A DNA stretch of 64,000 bases from Vigna angularis (taxonomy: Eukaryota > Streptophyta > Magnoliopsida > Fabales > Fabaceae), in the NCBI RefSeq assembly GCF_016808095.1, contig NC_068975.1, forward strand, positions 31,643,001 through 31,707,000. The letters run 5' to 3'. How positions within the stretch are numbered: the stretch's first letter is position 1; each line of letters begins with the position of its first letter. Position numbers and translations under genes: made by a program. Below are positions 1 through 11,337 of the stretch, one piece after another. Under the pieces are notes generated by a model. That model was given only the letters and a program-made list of their open reading frames with translations. It did no database searches and was not told the DNA's origin.

Positions 1-640
1 AAATGACTTGATTCTTGTTTTGTTGGAATCTAGACTCAAAGAGCTTTCTAACAAAAGAAGAATGAACTCATTTGGAGTTCGATGGAGAAAGTTATGAGCA
101 AAACAACCAGCAAAGGTTAGAGGTGATAGAAATATAAAACGTTAACTTTAAGGAATTAACTGCACCTACTCAGGTGTCCAAAAATTATAAATTAGTAGTC
201 ATTGGAAAGATGTTTGAGTCTACTTTCTAATAAAAAAAGAATCACATCATTTGGAGGTCTGTGGAAAACGTTATGATTAAAATAGTCAGCATAGACAAAG
301 TTGACAGCATGGGTTATGCACCTCACCTCAATTGGAGAAAACCACCTATAGGTGTTTGAACCAAGGTAGTTCAAGTTCATGACAATTTTTCCACAACTCG
401 TTGAGGAAGAAGTTATTAACTTCCGCAATCAATTTGATCGACAACCATCTTCTTAGATTACATTTCATTGTATATTGTTATGTATCTTTTCATTTCAAAA
501 CTTGTTGTTTTATGAAATGTCATTACGTTTTTTTATTAATGTATCTGCTTTTTAGTATTGGTATAATTTTTCATTACTCAATACCCTTCATTATTTCGTT
601 TATATTTGTTTAATATTGAAGTATTCCAAGTTGAAGTGTT
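1..640. repeat. Diverged direct duplication, probably retroelement non-coding remnant
   Basis: Two diverged copies of the same segment lie in tandem. The motif TTTGGAG followed by a TGGA-rich stretch and GTTATGA occurs at about 71-105 and again at about 250-285, a spacing near 179 bp. Each copy is preceded by a TAACAAAAGAAGAAT-like or TAATAAAAAAAGAAT-like stretch. Wording of this sort is familiar from untranslated parts of plant LTR retrotransposons, but no protein domain or LTR boundary is visible here, so the class is uncertain. The short ORFs across it are not convincing. Confidence 0.4.
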
Positions 641-1396
641 CCATTAATGATCCATCCATAAAACTTTCAAAAGACAGTCATAACGAATCCAAAATATTCT
701 TGGGGAGTGGTTAAGCCACGTCTGGGTAGCACTCTTCAACTTTCGGTACAAAAGGAGATTTTTCTACTGGTAAACGATTACCAGCTCCCTGTAATCGATT
801 ACAACAACATCAATCCTGTGATAACCCAAAAGCAACTTAAGTGACAACCCAAAAGCAAGACACACCAAAAAAATGACGAACAGATGCAAGACCAAAATCC
901 ACTCCCCAAAATACGAATACCGAGACACGAAAAAGTTCATACCTTGTTCGAAGAACCATTGTCACCGGACGAACCCATTGCACAAAAAAGGTAACAACTT
1001 CCACCAAATCGACACCGAACGAGACAAGGGTAATCTCTAACTCAAAGAAAGAAACTCAATGTCCACAGAGACACCGAACGAGACAAGCATAATCTACAAC
1101 TCAAATAAACAAACCCAATGTCCACAAAGATTCAAAGGAAAACAATGGTGACAGGGAAGCAGGAGAGAGATGTTCAAAACAAAATGAAACCCTAAAAATG
1201 GAGGAAGGAGAACACTGCTATGAAGAGAGAAGTTGAAATGAAATTAAAATCCCCAAAATGGAGAGAGAAGACAGTGATAAAGAGAGAAGATAGAGTTCGA
1301 AAACGAAGAGGGCAGTTTTGGAATCCAAACTTCAACCCATTTCAAATCAGATTTTAAATTAAAAAAAAGCATTCAAATTCGACCAATTAAAACTTG

Positions 1397-1405
1397 ACAC
1401 GTGGC
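1397..1405 (+). promoter_or_regulatory. ABRE/G-box in distal MAP3K promoter
   Basis: The sequence ACACGTGGC is a full match to the abscisic-acid response element consensus. It sits about 1.7 kb before the kinase ATG. Two further CACGTG hexamers lie closer, at 2607-2612 and 2763-2768. Function is inferred from motif identity and from knowledge that the MAPKKK17/18 clade is ABA-induced in Arabidopsis. Confidence 0.4.
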
Positions 1406-2762
1406 GTTGTCAAATTTTTGTCAAATTGGCGTTGTTGGAATATCGCGATCCTAAAGAAATAATGAATTACATGAATTTGGAAAGGTAAAGCGGATATAGT
1501 GGATTATGCAGCGTGATCCGATGCATGCATTGCATTGCATTGCACACTCAGAAACGGAGGAATCAAAGCAAAGAGTGGTTTTTGCTATAAAAATGGTTGG
1601 CGGCATGTGATGTGATCATAGCATTCACACTTTAATCATTGGTTTCCTTCATATTGACTCTTCCTCCGATGCCCTCACATTACGCACGCAAAGCGTCAAC
1701 GTCTAAGCTCTCTTCTCCACTTTCACCTTATTCCTTTCAACAAAATACCTTCCAACAACAACAACACTTGTACTAATACTAACGCTCCAAACACTTTAAT
1801 TTGTAGTTAACTACTACTCCACAATGTGAATGTGAATGGACAGCCTGGTTGGTTCCTGCTTTCTTTTTTTTAAATCACTGCCCATTAGGGTTAGTTGGAT
1901 TTGGCCTTTTCTCCTTTATCCGCATTCCAACTGTCCAATATGCGCAAACCAACATCCTTGCCTTTCACCACTCCTTCCGCTTTACACTCATCATCACAAA
2001 TTAACTTCTATCTCTTACTGCCTTTTTGCCTTTAAATTGACTTTCACTGTTACAGTTTTTGTTTCATTTGCTTCCCATACAATCCACCTAACTCACCACA
2101 TCAACCGCTACTTCGTTTTAAATAAAACCACCCTTTGACTTCAAAACTAATCCAGAAGACGCATGTGGTTGATTAGGAGGGAAGAAAGAGGCCTGCAAGA
2201 ATTAATCCTCCACTGCACCATATCTAATGGTTTCAGTTCCATACAGTATATTCCAGATGCTGGTATCAATCCAAGGATTGAAGCATTGTTCGGCACAACC
2301 CATCTATATTTGACAGCAGGGAGGCAACAGGGACCATTACATTGTTTAATGTTTACTAGCGACAGATGGAGCTAGGAATATAACAAGTGAGGCCCTTCAC
2401 ACAGAAATTGAGGCGCATCTTTTTATCTTTCCTTGGTGGGTCCTCAAAGATATAACACAACATTTTTAACAATTTAAGATGGCCATGGAAAATGGCACCA
2501 CAGTGTTCCACTCCATGCCGCTCCCCCTGAACCACCTCATGATTCACAAAGCACGCTCACTCACTAACACCGCAATCTTTGGCTCTCACCCCTTCTCACC
2601 ATGAAGCACGTGCCAGCATGTGCACCGCCACCTTAAAACCTAGCTAACTCATCCATTCATTCATCATTCATCTATTCATCTATTCATGCCTGTCTAAAGC
2701 CAAGTAACACACAGCCATAGCCTGGCCGGCCAACAACAAAACCTCCCAACCCATCCCTTTGA

Positions 2763-2768
2763 CACGTG
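2763..2768 (+). promoter_or_regulatory. G-box/ABRE core CACGTG
   Basis: GACACGTGGA lies about 330 bp before the kinase start codon. With the hexamers at 2607-2612 and 1398-1403 it makes three palindromic G-boxes in the upstream region. bZIP factors of the ABF class bind such sites; that they do so here is inference. Confidence 0.4.
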
Positions 2769-2950
2769 GACCTCTCCCATCACTAGATCGTGAAAGGACA
2801 AGACGGCGGCCGTCCATTGGACACAAGCAAAAAAGTGCAATGCAAACAAAAATTAAACCCTTTCCACCTCATCATTAGTTCTTTTCTTACCCTCTGCGTT
2901 AAGCCAACCACAACACACCAAACCCCTTTACCTTAACCTTCCCACAAATA

Positions 2951-2970
2951 TGTATATATATATATATAAA
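2951..2970 (+). promoter_or_regulatory. Probable TATA box of the MAP3K gene
   Basis: A TATATATATATATAAA stretch ends about 128 bp before the ATG at 3099. Its position suits a core promoter with a leader of roughly 100 bases. The stretch is a short TA repeat, so its role is inferred from position. Confidence 0.45.
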
Positions 2971-3098
2971 TCTTCAATTTCAGAAACTTATCTCCCAACT
3001 ACATCCCACTTCAAACCACACTATAATACTATAATTAACATCATTCACTCCCTTCTCATCTTAAACTCCCTCACAAGTTAAAGATTAAACTTTTCGAC

Positions 3099-4406
3099 AT
3101 GGACTGGACTCGAGGCCACATGCTCGGCCGTGGTTCCACCGCGGCCGTCTACATCGCCGAGTCCCGCCGATCCGGTCGAGTCTTTGCCGTCAAGTCTGCA
3201 GAGCTACACCGGTCGGAATTCCTCCAAAGGGAGGAGATGATTCTTTCCACTCTCAGGTGTCCTCATATTGTTGCGTACCAAGGTTTTGACACCACGTTTG
3301 AGAACGGTGTTTACTGGTTCAACATGTTCATGGAATACGCGCCTCATGGGACGCTGGCGGAGCGCGGTGGTGGCATGGAAGAAGCGTTGGTGGGATCCTA
3401 TACCCGCCAAATTCTGCAGGGGCTGCACTACCTCCACTCCAGTGGGATAGTGCATTGCGATGTGAAGGGGCAGAATGTGTTGGTGACGGAGAAGGGGGTG
3501 AAAATTGCGGACTTGGGCTGTGCTCGGAGGGTGGGGGAGGTGTCCGTCATCGCCGGCACGCCGGCGTTCATGTCTCCTGAGGTAGCGCGTGGGGAGCAGC
3601 AGGGGTTCCCTGCTGACGTGTGGGCTCTGGGGTGCACAGTGCTGGAGATGATCACCGGGAAGCCACCATGGCACGGCGTCGGCGACCCGGCGGGAGTGGT
3701 TTACAGGATCGGATTCTCCGATGAGTTGCCTGAGATTCCTAGCTGTGTGTCAGAGCAGGGGAGGGACTTTTTGGTAAAGTGTTTGAAGAGGGACCCGAAT
3801 GAGAGGTGGTCGGTGGAGGAGCTTCTTGGACACGGTTTTGTTAAGGAATGCACGGAATTGAAGTTGCTTTTGTTGGATTCAGACACTCCCACTGGTGTGT
3901 TGGAACGAGGATTTTGGGATTCCTTGGAGACAACCGAGCATGGAGCACGTGATTGTCCCTCTCCTACGGACAGAATTCGTAGTTTGTTTTCGGATGAACC
4001 CCTTTGGATATGGAAAAACGATGATGATAATGATGATGAGCAATGGGTGACGGTGAGGAGCAATGAGTTCCATGAAGAATTATCCTTTCACAAAACAGAG
4101 ACTACTTTTAATATGGTTAGTGATGAGGAAACCGGATTGGTTACTTTATGTGAACCTAAAATTGTAGTTGAATTGAGTAGATGGAATGCTATCACTTGTG
4201 ATGATTGTTATCTTAGAGGCAGAAACTGTGATTGTCGCTTCAGAGAATCATTATTGTCAGTTTGTGTGTGTGTAGTGATTGTTCTCCATGGAAAATTCGA
4301 TTCTCCTCAGATGGAAATTTTTATTTTTATCATGCATTGCTTTCTGTTACTGTTCTCTCTGTCTCTCTCTAATTCAACGCTTTTCATTTTTATCACTATA
4401 ATATAA
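3099..4406 (+). CDS. MAP kinase kinase kinase, MAPKKK17/18-like, intronless
   Basis: This is a serine/threonine protein kinase of the MEKK-type plant MAP3Ks, which phosphorylate MAP2Ks. The kinase domain fills about residues 5-250. The glycine loop is GRGSTAAVY (10-18), the ATP lysine is Lys32 in FAVK, and the alpha-C glutamate is in REEM (44-47). The catalytic loop is HCDVKGQN (119-126), the metal motif is DLG (138-140, a DFG variant), and GTPAFMSPEV (153-162) marks the activation and P+1 loops. It has no introns, as is usual for the MAPKKK15-21 clade. The clade's Arabidopsis members MAPKKK17/18 act in ABA signalling, and G-boxes lie upstream. The C-terminal half is less conserved and acidic. 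The last 50 or so residues, after CDCRFRESLL, are cysteine/valine-rich then hydrophobic and look like translated 3' UTR; a GT microsatellite sits at the junction. MAPKKK17 versus 18 orthology cannot be settled. Confidence 0.9.
   Translation: MDWTRGHMLGRGSTAAVYIAESRRSGRVFAVKSAELHRSEFLQREEMILSTLRCPHIVAYQGFDTTFENGVYWFNMFMEYAPHGTLAERGGGMEEALVGSYTRQILQGLHYLHSSGIVHCDVKGQNVLVTEKGVKIADLGCARRVGEVSVIAGTPAFMSPEVARGEQQGFPADVWALGCTVLEMITGKPPWHGVGDPAGVVYRIGFSDELPEIPSCVSEQGRDFLVKCLKRDPNERWSVEELLGHGFVKECTELKLLLLDSDTPTGVLERGFWDSLETTEHGARDCPSPTDRIRSLFSDEPLWIWKNDDDNDDEQWVTVRSNEFHEELSFHKTETTFNMVSDEETGLVTLCEPKIVVELSRWNAITCDDCYLRGRNCDCRFRESLLSVCVCVVIVLHGKFDSPQMEIFIFIMHCFLLLFSLSLSNSTLFIFITII
4262..4273 (+). repeat. 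GT microsatellite at the probable ancestral stop of the MAP3K
   Basis: A run of alternating T and G encodes Cys-Val-Cys-Val in the kinase frame. Directly after it, TAG and TGA are present in an alternative frame (GTGTAGTGA). Loss or gain of bases in the repeat would switch between stopping here and reading on for about 44 codons. Confidence 0.5.
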
Positions 4407-5014
4407 TACGGGATATAATATAGACAGTATTACCTTAATCCCATCCATTATTAATAATAGCCTAGGCCTGGTTTTGTGAATCATCACGCACAGTGAGCTC
4501 TATTAATGCATATCAGATAATTTTTTAAATGTTATTAATTTGGTCTTTTCATTAAAAGAGCAACAGGGATTTTCTTAAAATTTCTGTTGTTAAATGTAGA
4601 CATGAGCGTTCTATCTAGAATTAATTGCTACAACAAGAAGGCCTGTTATAATTCATTCAAAATATTGGCATTTCATTGATAGTCATAGGCTCCACCGATG
4701 GTGACAGCAAGTTATTCGACCCTATCCTAACTTATTCTGGCTATGAATTTCAAAGCAGTGAGCTAGGATCTTTCTTATTTTTGGTTCTCTTAATTCTATT
4801 CTTGTATGCATCACCACTTTACGTTTGCTTCTTTTAGTGCCCACAACTTTCACCGCTAAACGAAAAGTATTGTTGTGGCCTGTTGTAAAATACAATGAAA
4901 CTCTCCATTAACCTATATGTTATCTAATTACAAAGCTCATGAAGACATTTTTTTTTGTAATTTTACTGCAAAAGTAAGGTTATTTAACTAATTATCTTAA
5001 CATATCAATGCAAT

Positions 5015-5092
<78 letters not shown>

Positions 5093-6832
5093 ACCACCTT
5101 TAAGTATCTAAAATCAATAAATGAGACGAAATTTGATCATAATTTAAATTATATAGTTATTATTTGGTTAGACATAGTGTTTCATGATATGTGTATACTT
5201 AATGTTATACTTGTTTTGATGTGAATTTGAAAGGCAACATAGATAATTGATATTGATGCAAACACATAATTAACCTTATGAATGTTAAAGCAATGTGCCT
5301 ACCTATGCTTTCAGAAAGTGAGAAGATCCCCCCTTTATCCAAAATAGCAAAAGTCACCAACCCTAGGGAACTTCCTTTACTTTTGTGTGCCTAAACGAGC
5401 TGGCTATCTATATAAAAAAATTCCTTATTTAAATTTATTTTGTGTGTGGAAGCGTTTTATGACATTTATTCCATTTTCAATCATTTCATTTTATTCTTTA
5501 AATGAGCTAAATTTCATTCCATGCAGACATTGAAACTACTACCATACAACATTGTTTATGGTTGTGTAATCTCCTTTCTCATATTCTTAGAGCTGCATCA
5601 CTTCTCAGGACTCTTCTATTACTTACTATTTTTAGACTTGGCCCATTTTAGTTATTAACTTTCTTTTTTAATATTTAACCACATTTTTATTCCAAGCGAA
5701 AGCAATACCCACTCCATTAGTGGCTTAGAAGCAGAAAATTATACTTCATACAAAAAAATGAAGCTAAATAGTCAATTTGAATAATCTTCTCAACATTCAC
5801 ATACAAAATAAAACGTTTTAAAGAATTAAAAGTAAATCAATTTTTCACACAAGTTAAAAGTTAATTTATGTATATTATCTCTTTAAAAAATTATCTCATT
5901 TACCATTTTTTCTGTACCAACAAACTTTGAAGAACTCCACATTTTTGTCTCAAAATCTTGATAATGACAATTCCAATTAAAACGTTCCCTCAGGTTAAAA
6001 GCCAATCCAAAATAAGACATACGTCATGATATGCTGAAGCAGCTTCAATAACCCTGTATTCTTTTCCATTTGTATGAATACATAGATCCCAACCTTCATT
6101 TTCATACCAAATCCTCTACGCCACAGAAGAATAAATGTAAAAAGTGAATAAAGATTTGAATCATTTCCTTTCTTCAAAATTATAACGTTTATCCTGTTAT
6201 GAGAACAAAGGATAATCTTTCTTGTGTACAACTCACCATTCATAATATACTGTGGTGAAGATACCTTGCTCATAAATAATGTGTCTTTTCCTATTACAAA
6301 GTACAACATAATGCCTTTTCATAAGAAAATTATCCAAATCCAAAAAAAAAATAATGATGTCTGCGAAAATTTGTTGAGTCCAGGCAATTTTTTTCTTGAA
6401 CTACATGGACCAGAGTGTTTGTTGGGGGGTGGGGGGGTGTATAGAGGATTTAGAACAAATGCATGACGCCAGAAATGGAGAAGTAATAAGTGAACAGCCA
6501 AAAAGAGATTTCTCTCTGGACCAAGATAGGATACATGACAATCAAAATTAAGTACTAAGAGATAACTTTAATACCATCAAACACTATTGAATAGTGAAAA
6601 CAGATGTTACAAAAGTTACATATGTGCAGAAAAAACAAATCAGCACTATATTTCTTGTCATCACTCAAAAAATTCACAATTTGTCAGGACAAAATTGATC
6701 CAAGTTCAACTAGAAGTGAAATCGTATTCCTTGAGGAACAAGCATGCAAGGATTGACAAGCTGTTGTGAACAAACTGCCATGGAACTCCGGAAGAGTATA
6801 CAAGAAGAAGCCATTCCTACTAGCAATGTTAC
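4407..6832. other. Intergenic region with a long AT microsatellite
   Basis: No gene is supported. The stretch is AT-rich. It contains an (AC)n tract running into an (AT)n tract at about 5014-5089. A G-run lies at about 6424-6437. The short ORFs at 5995-6769 have no domain and low-complexity content. The part next to 6832 is the 3' flank of the BAP31-like gene. Confidence 0.6.
5014..5089. repeat. Compound (AC)n(AT)n microsatellite
   Basis: An alternating AC tract passes directly into more than 30 AT dinucleotides. It is a simple sequence repeat likely to be length-polymorphic. No coding role is seen. Confidence 0.95.
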
Positions 6833-8686
6833 TTAAATATTCTTCTTAGAACCTGAATGTGACAATTTCCTGTCCAAGGACTGTAGTTTGTTGCGGAGGT
6901 TCTGGTTTTCCTCAAGTAAGCGATCATACTCAAGAAGGAACCCCTCAGATTGTTTTCTCAGAGCAGATACATTGGCTTCTGCAACATCTGCGTCTTTAAT
7001 TTTTGACTGTAGTTCAGATTCTAGGCGCCTAAGTTCTGCTCTCAATCTAGTTCTTTCTTCCTCCACGCTTTTCATTTCTTCTGAAAAGGTAAATTTCCCA
7101 TCTTCAGACCCTCTGCTTTGTTTCTTGACAGCTTCCATGCCCTTTCTTCGAATCCGCAGTTCTCTTATGTAATGATGTAGTCTGTCTATCATAAGCCCAA
7201 GAAAAAGTATACCGCCTGCAAATAATTGACCAAAGATGAATGACGACCAGCACCAAAGAGCAGGTATAATATTTCAGAAACATTACAGAGAAAATAGGTC
7301 CAGAAAATCAGAACTGTATTATCTGGTTGGATCGAAGCTGCATTTTCACTCTAGTCATGATGCTTTTAAGCTGTGACCAGGGTTATGATAAATCAATGGC
7401 ATAAAACTTCTTTGGAAGACAGCAAAGAAAATTATGTTAACCGTGATATAATTCATATAAGATACTTCCGGGGGCTTCTTGAACAGGAGTAACTCGTTTC
7501 TGAAAATATTGTATAAAGAAAGAGCACATTGTAAGAATTTTTGGCTACAAAAGAGGATTACAGGAAGCCAGAAAAACACCATAGAAGAAACCACTAGGAT
7601 TGAGCACTGTAAAACCAGCAGGATGGCTGAGCTTCATTTACATCCATGCGGTCAAATTGGATCCCCTTTTCACGCGTTCATGCAGTCAGTGAATTGAACT
7701 GTCGGATAAAATGAGACGGCTTATATCTAGAATCAGTATCTTTAGTCTGATTTACCTAGATAGATTGAGTCATTTGATCTACATCCGATGATTCCGGTTC
7801 ATTGACTGAGATGGCTTGAAAAATGTTGATCCAACTTAGCACAGTGCTAGTGAAAACAATTTGTTCCTTGTGGACAAAAGAAAATGAAGGAAGAAAAGTA
7901 ATTTCTCCATGGATTTGACTCCAATGCCTCAGAAAAGGAGTCAACAAAACAAAGATTCGTTTGTTAACATTTCCCAGACAATAAGACCATACAAGCTCAC
8001 ATTCATAATCAACGGCAATCCTGAACAGAAAAATTTAACACCACAGACAACGGCACAACTAAATGCTTTCTAGTTGTGATAGAAAAACAATCCCCAACAT
8101 AGAAAACCATACACATATGATTCCTAGTTAAAATACCCACAAAAGAAGTCATCCTTTTCTCAAAGTCACATTACTCAAGTTGCTCCAACATAAAACTAGG
8201 GAAGAAAAGAAATCAACCAGTAGCATATAAATAGAAACCTAGACATTCCAATAAGGACCCAACAAAACATATAAGAAACCTAACGCAGGGAATAAATTGA
8301 TTTAATTATCCATGCAAGTAATTACACACAAAGGAGTCAGATCAGAAATTGAGAGAACAAATCAAATGATAGCAAAATAAGAAAAAGGGAAGACAAATAC
8401 CCATGAGTGTTGTTTCAAGGAGGTGCTTGGCCATGAGAACCTGATCGGTGGGATTAATGGCACCACCATCCTCGATCTCATGCTTCTGAATGTTGACCAT
8501 GCTGTACACACTCGACAAGAGCACCACGAGAATGGTCCCTGCAACGGTCTTCACAACCAAGGGTCCACGACCCCGCTTCAACCGATCCAACCCCATTATC
8601 ACAAGCTTCCTCAACGGGGTCTTGAACAGCAGCAAAGCTATCATCGCACCCTCCGAAAATATCAACGTGAACAGAAGCTGAATCAT
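6833..8686 (-). CDS. BAP31-like endoplasmic reticulum membrane protein, two exons
   Basis: Exons on the minus strand are 8686-8401 and 7215-6833. The donor is GTATTT after ATGG and the acceptor is TTGCAG; a glycine codon is split by the intron and the frame closes at 222 residues. The product matches plant B-cell receptor-associated protein 31-like proteins, ER membrane chaperone or export factors. Hydrophobic segments lie near residues 4-22, 42-60 and 95-105, each followed by basic or polar residues. The stretch KTPLRKLVIMGLDRLKRGRG and the sequence MIDRLHHYIREL are family signatures. Residues 125-215 are rich in heptad-like Leu/Glu/Arg and should form a coiled coil. The C-terminus is KKNI, a canonical KKXX retrieval signal, which supports both the family call and the stop. 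Length is normal for the plant family (about 220). The intron is 1185 bp. Confidence 0.92.
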
Positions 8687-10097
8687 CTTCGTAATTCAGA
8701 TCTTTCACTTCACCCTCACAATTCAAAGGGGATCAGAGAAAAATAACAAATTTATGGGCCCCGTGAGAGGTTGTGCGTCACTGTCATCAATATTCAATCA
8801 CAGCAGATTGGAGAATCACACAAATTAAAAAAGAAAAAAGTGACAGACAGAGAGAAGAGAAGCGAGACCCTTTCAAAAGAAGAACGACAATTGAATTCGA
8901 AGACATGGACAAAATTTTGGGTTCCTACCTTCAAAAAACATTTTGTTTTGTCACTAAGTCCTCGTAGTTTCCCTTTTTTAAGGTTTTTAACTCTTCTGAT
9001 TTTGCATCGCTTCCATGGTATTATCTTGTATTTACATGTTTAGATCAATTCGTGCACAGATTGAGTTTTTTTCACAAAAATTCAATAAATTTAATTATTT
9101 TTTGTTGTGCCCCTAATAGTTTGCATTACAAATCAAATGATTTTCTATTACCTTTATCGTACTTAGTCTTCGAACTTATTATTTACATTTGTTTCCCTTT
9201 GCTTTTAATTGATGTTATGTTGGATGAAGAGTAGCGTACACAAAAATGAATGAGAACTGGATTCCAAGCATGTAATTTCTAAAGAACTAAAATGTTTTTA
9301 CTTTGCTTATGCAGTTAGAGAATTAATGCATAATTTTTCTCATTTTCTAAAGAAAAGTAGAAAAGTAGCATGACCATAATTTAACAAGAATTCAGTTCAG
9401 TTAGGACAGTTACCATAATTTGGAAGGAGAAACAGACACCTTAGTTGAGGTACTATTAACTGATAATGTTTTGTATATTTGGAACATGGGAATAATCGAT
9501 GAGGGTTTTTAATGTTTAATACCTTTTCTTTTTTGATTTCTTATTTATTAGTTTTGTTCAAAATGATCTTTTTATTTTTTAATTGTTCAAATGATTTCAT
9601 CTTTTATAAAAATGATTCAATTTGATCTTTTTTAATGACGGCGCGCTAACGGCGTAATGTTCACTTTAGTTAATGTTAAGTGATTTATACAGTTTAGTAA
9701 TCCGTGACAACATCAGTCTAATTGACGTAACAATGTTAAAAGTTAAAGTTAAATTTAAGCTGAAGAGTAGAAGTGTAGAAGACAAACATGGTGGAGTAAT
9801 GGTGTGATTTGGAGTTTTGCATATTAGGAATTTTTTAATTTAGAATGTTAGAATTTTCTGTGCAGGTTACATGATTGAGGTTGAACAAGGAGAGATTGGG
9901 GGTCATGATTTCACGATTCGTGATGAAGGGGAAGACGAGTAAGGCATTTCACGGTGGTGGCACTATTGTAGCTTGGTTATTGTTATCGAGAAGAGGAAGA
10001 TAATGATTAGGTTTTCACGTTCTTAATTTAGGATTTTGTGGTGGTTTCTTGTCGATTAAATCATGATCATAGAAATTTAAACGAATGTTTCTCTTAT

Positions 10098-10166
<69 letters not shown>

Positions 10167-11337
10167 AAAAAGAGAATTATATTTATTGAATATAGCACAT
10201 TGATATCATTGTTAAATTTTCCTAAAAGATTCAACACCAATTAATAGTAAATAAATTTATATAAAATATCATAATAGTACCTTTATCCACTCAAAATATT
10301 AAGAAAATAAATGTCTGAATCTTTTTAGTTATATTTTCTCTATCTTAATATATAATATAAGACTTCTTACTGCTGTTTCAAACCTACGGATAAATTTGAA
10401 GTAGATGATTACTGTTGTGGTGAACTTAGCATAGACCAAACTTGCAACGCTGCCAAAGGTAATGGCATCAAACTTGGGAAAACAAGGATAAGCTACACAC
10501 TTCAAAGACTGAAAGGTTGAACTCCGGGCATCTTACACTGACTCTTTCTTCAAATTATACTTTGTCAGCAAATTTCTAATTAGGGTTCTTAGTGTTGTTG
10601 CTGACCGTTGCTTCGGGTTATAATACCTGCGATTATACTTTGTCAGCAAATCTCTAATTATGTGTCATTTATAAAGATAAATCAAGATAATACCTGCGAT
10701 TAGAAGTTTATCTGTGACTGTCATCCCTGATTCCAGTAGATAACTACACAGGTCGTATTTCACTCATTTACATGTTAAAATAAGAATCAAACCAGGTTTT
10801 TATTTTAATATTTTCAAATTTTTTATCTTTACCATTATGCTTTGTTCTTTATAGAAGATCATTGCAGATAGCTTCAAGAGCTTTCCAGAAGAAGAACCAT
10901 TCGACATAAACAGATGTAACCATTCTGATTTAATATTTAGTATTCAACTTGTATGTTCCAGTATAGCATTATCAACACGTCTGAAATTCCACGCTGTCGA
11001 AATGGGAAGCATACTTTTTAAGTCACATTCATCTTTGTCGCGATGCCAAATATACACTACTGGTTCACGTGCACTTGTTTCCAGCGCTCTGAGGCAATGC
11101 AATTGATTAAATCAAAAACTAATTTGCTGTGGATCTAAGCTAACAACTGGCTAATGAATAATAGGAGCAACGTTAAACTGTAGAAATTTTGTTTAAAAAA
11201 AAGAAGCTTAATATAGTTAGCGAACATAGTAATAAAATAGTTCTTGCTACAAACTGTTCACAAGCATTCTCTAGCTACGAGAATATTTACAAAAGAAAGC
11301 TTGACAATTACAACTAACAAGAAAATTGGTAATAATA
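8687..11337. other. Intergenic region with AT microsatellite and short duplications
   Basis: No gene is supported. The first few hundred bases are the 5' flank of the BAP31-like gene. A (TA)n microsatellite occupies 10103-10163. At 10554-10582 and 10632-10660 the sequence ATTATACTTTGTCAGCAAAT is duplicated, and TAATACCTGCGATTA occurs at about 10621 and 10687, so a short segment has been copied locally. The stretch 9640-9725 with GGCGCGCTAACGGCG resembles ends of Mutator-like elements, but I found no partner end. The 3' flank of the minus-strand gene starts near 11337. Confidence 0.55.
10103..10163. repeat. (TA)n microsatellite
   Basis: About 30 consecutive TA dinucleotides. Its only protein reading is an artificial Tyr-Ile repeat. 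Confidence 0.95.

Larger units (their letters stand above)
641..3098. other. Intergenic region upstream of the MAP3K gene, with repeat relics
   Basis: No gene is supported. At 770-810 there is a GTAATCGATTAC-type motif typical of Phaseoleae dispersed repeats. A 59-bp direct repeat containing ACACCGAACG lies at 1012-1070 and again, diverged, at 1071-1129. From about 1400 onward the sequence is probably promoter DNA of the downstream kinase, with three CACGTG hexamers and a TATA stretch listed separately. The short ORFs at 1836-2138 and 2163-2375 have no recognisable domain. Confidence 0.6.

Noticed and set aside
7355..7947. Short ORFs between the two BAP31 exons
   Set aside because: They lie in the intron defined by good GT/AG sites and a closing frame, and they show no domain.
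9640..9725. Mutator-like terminus with GGCGCGCTAACGGCG
   Set aside because: It resembles ends of such elements, but I could find no partner inverted end or target duplication within the window.
10038..10244. ORF with a Tyr-Ile repeat
   Set aside because: It is a translation of the (TA)n microsatellite.
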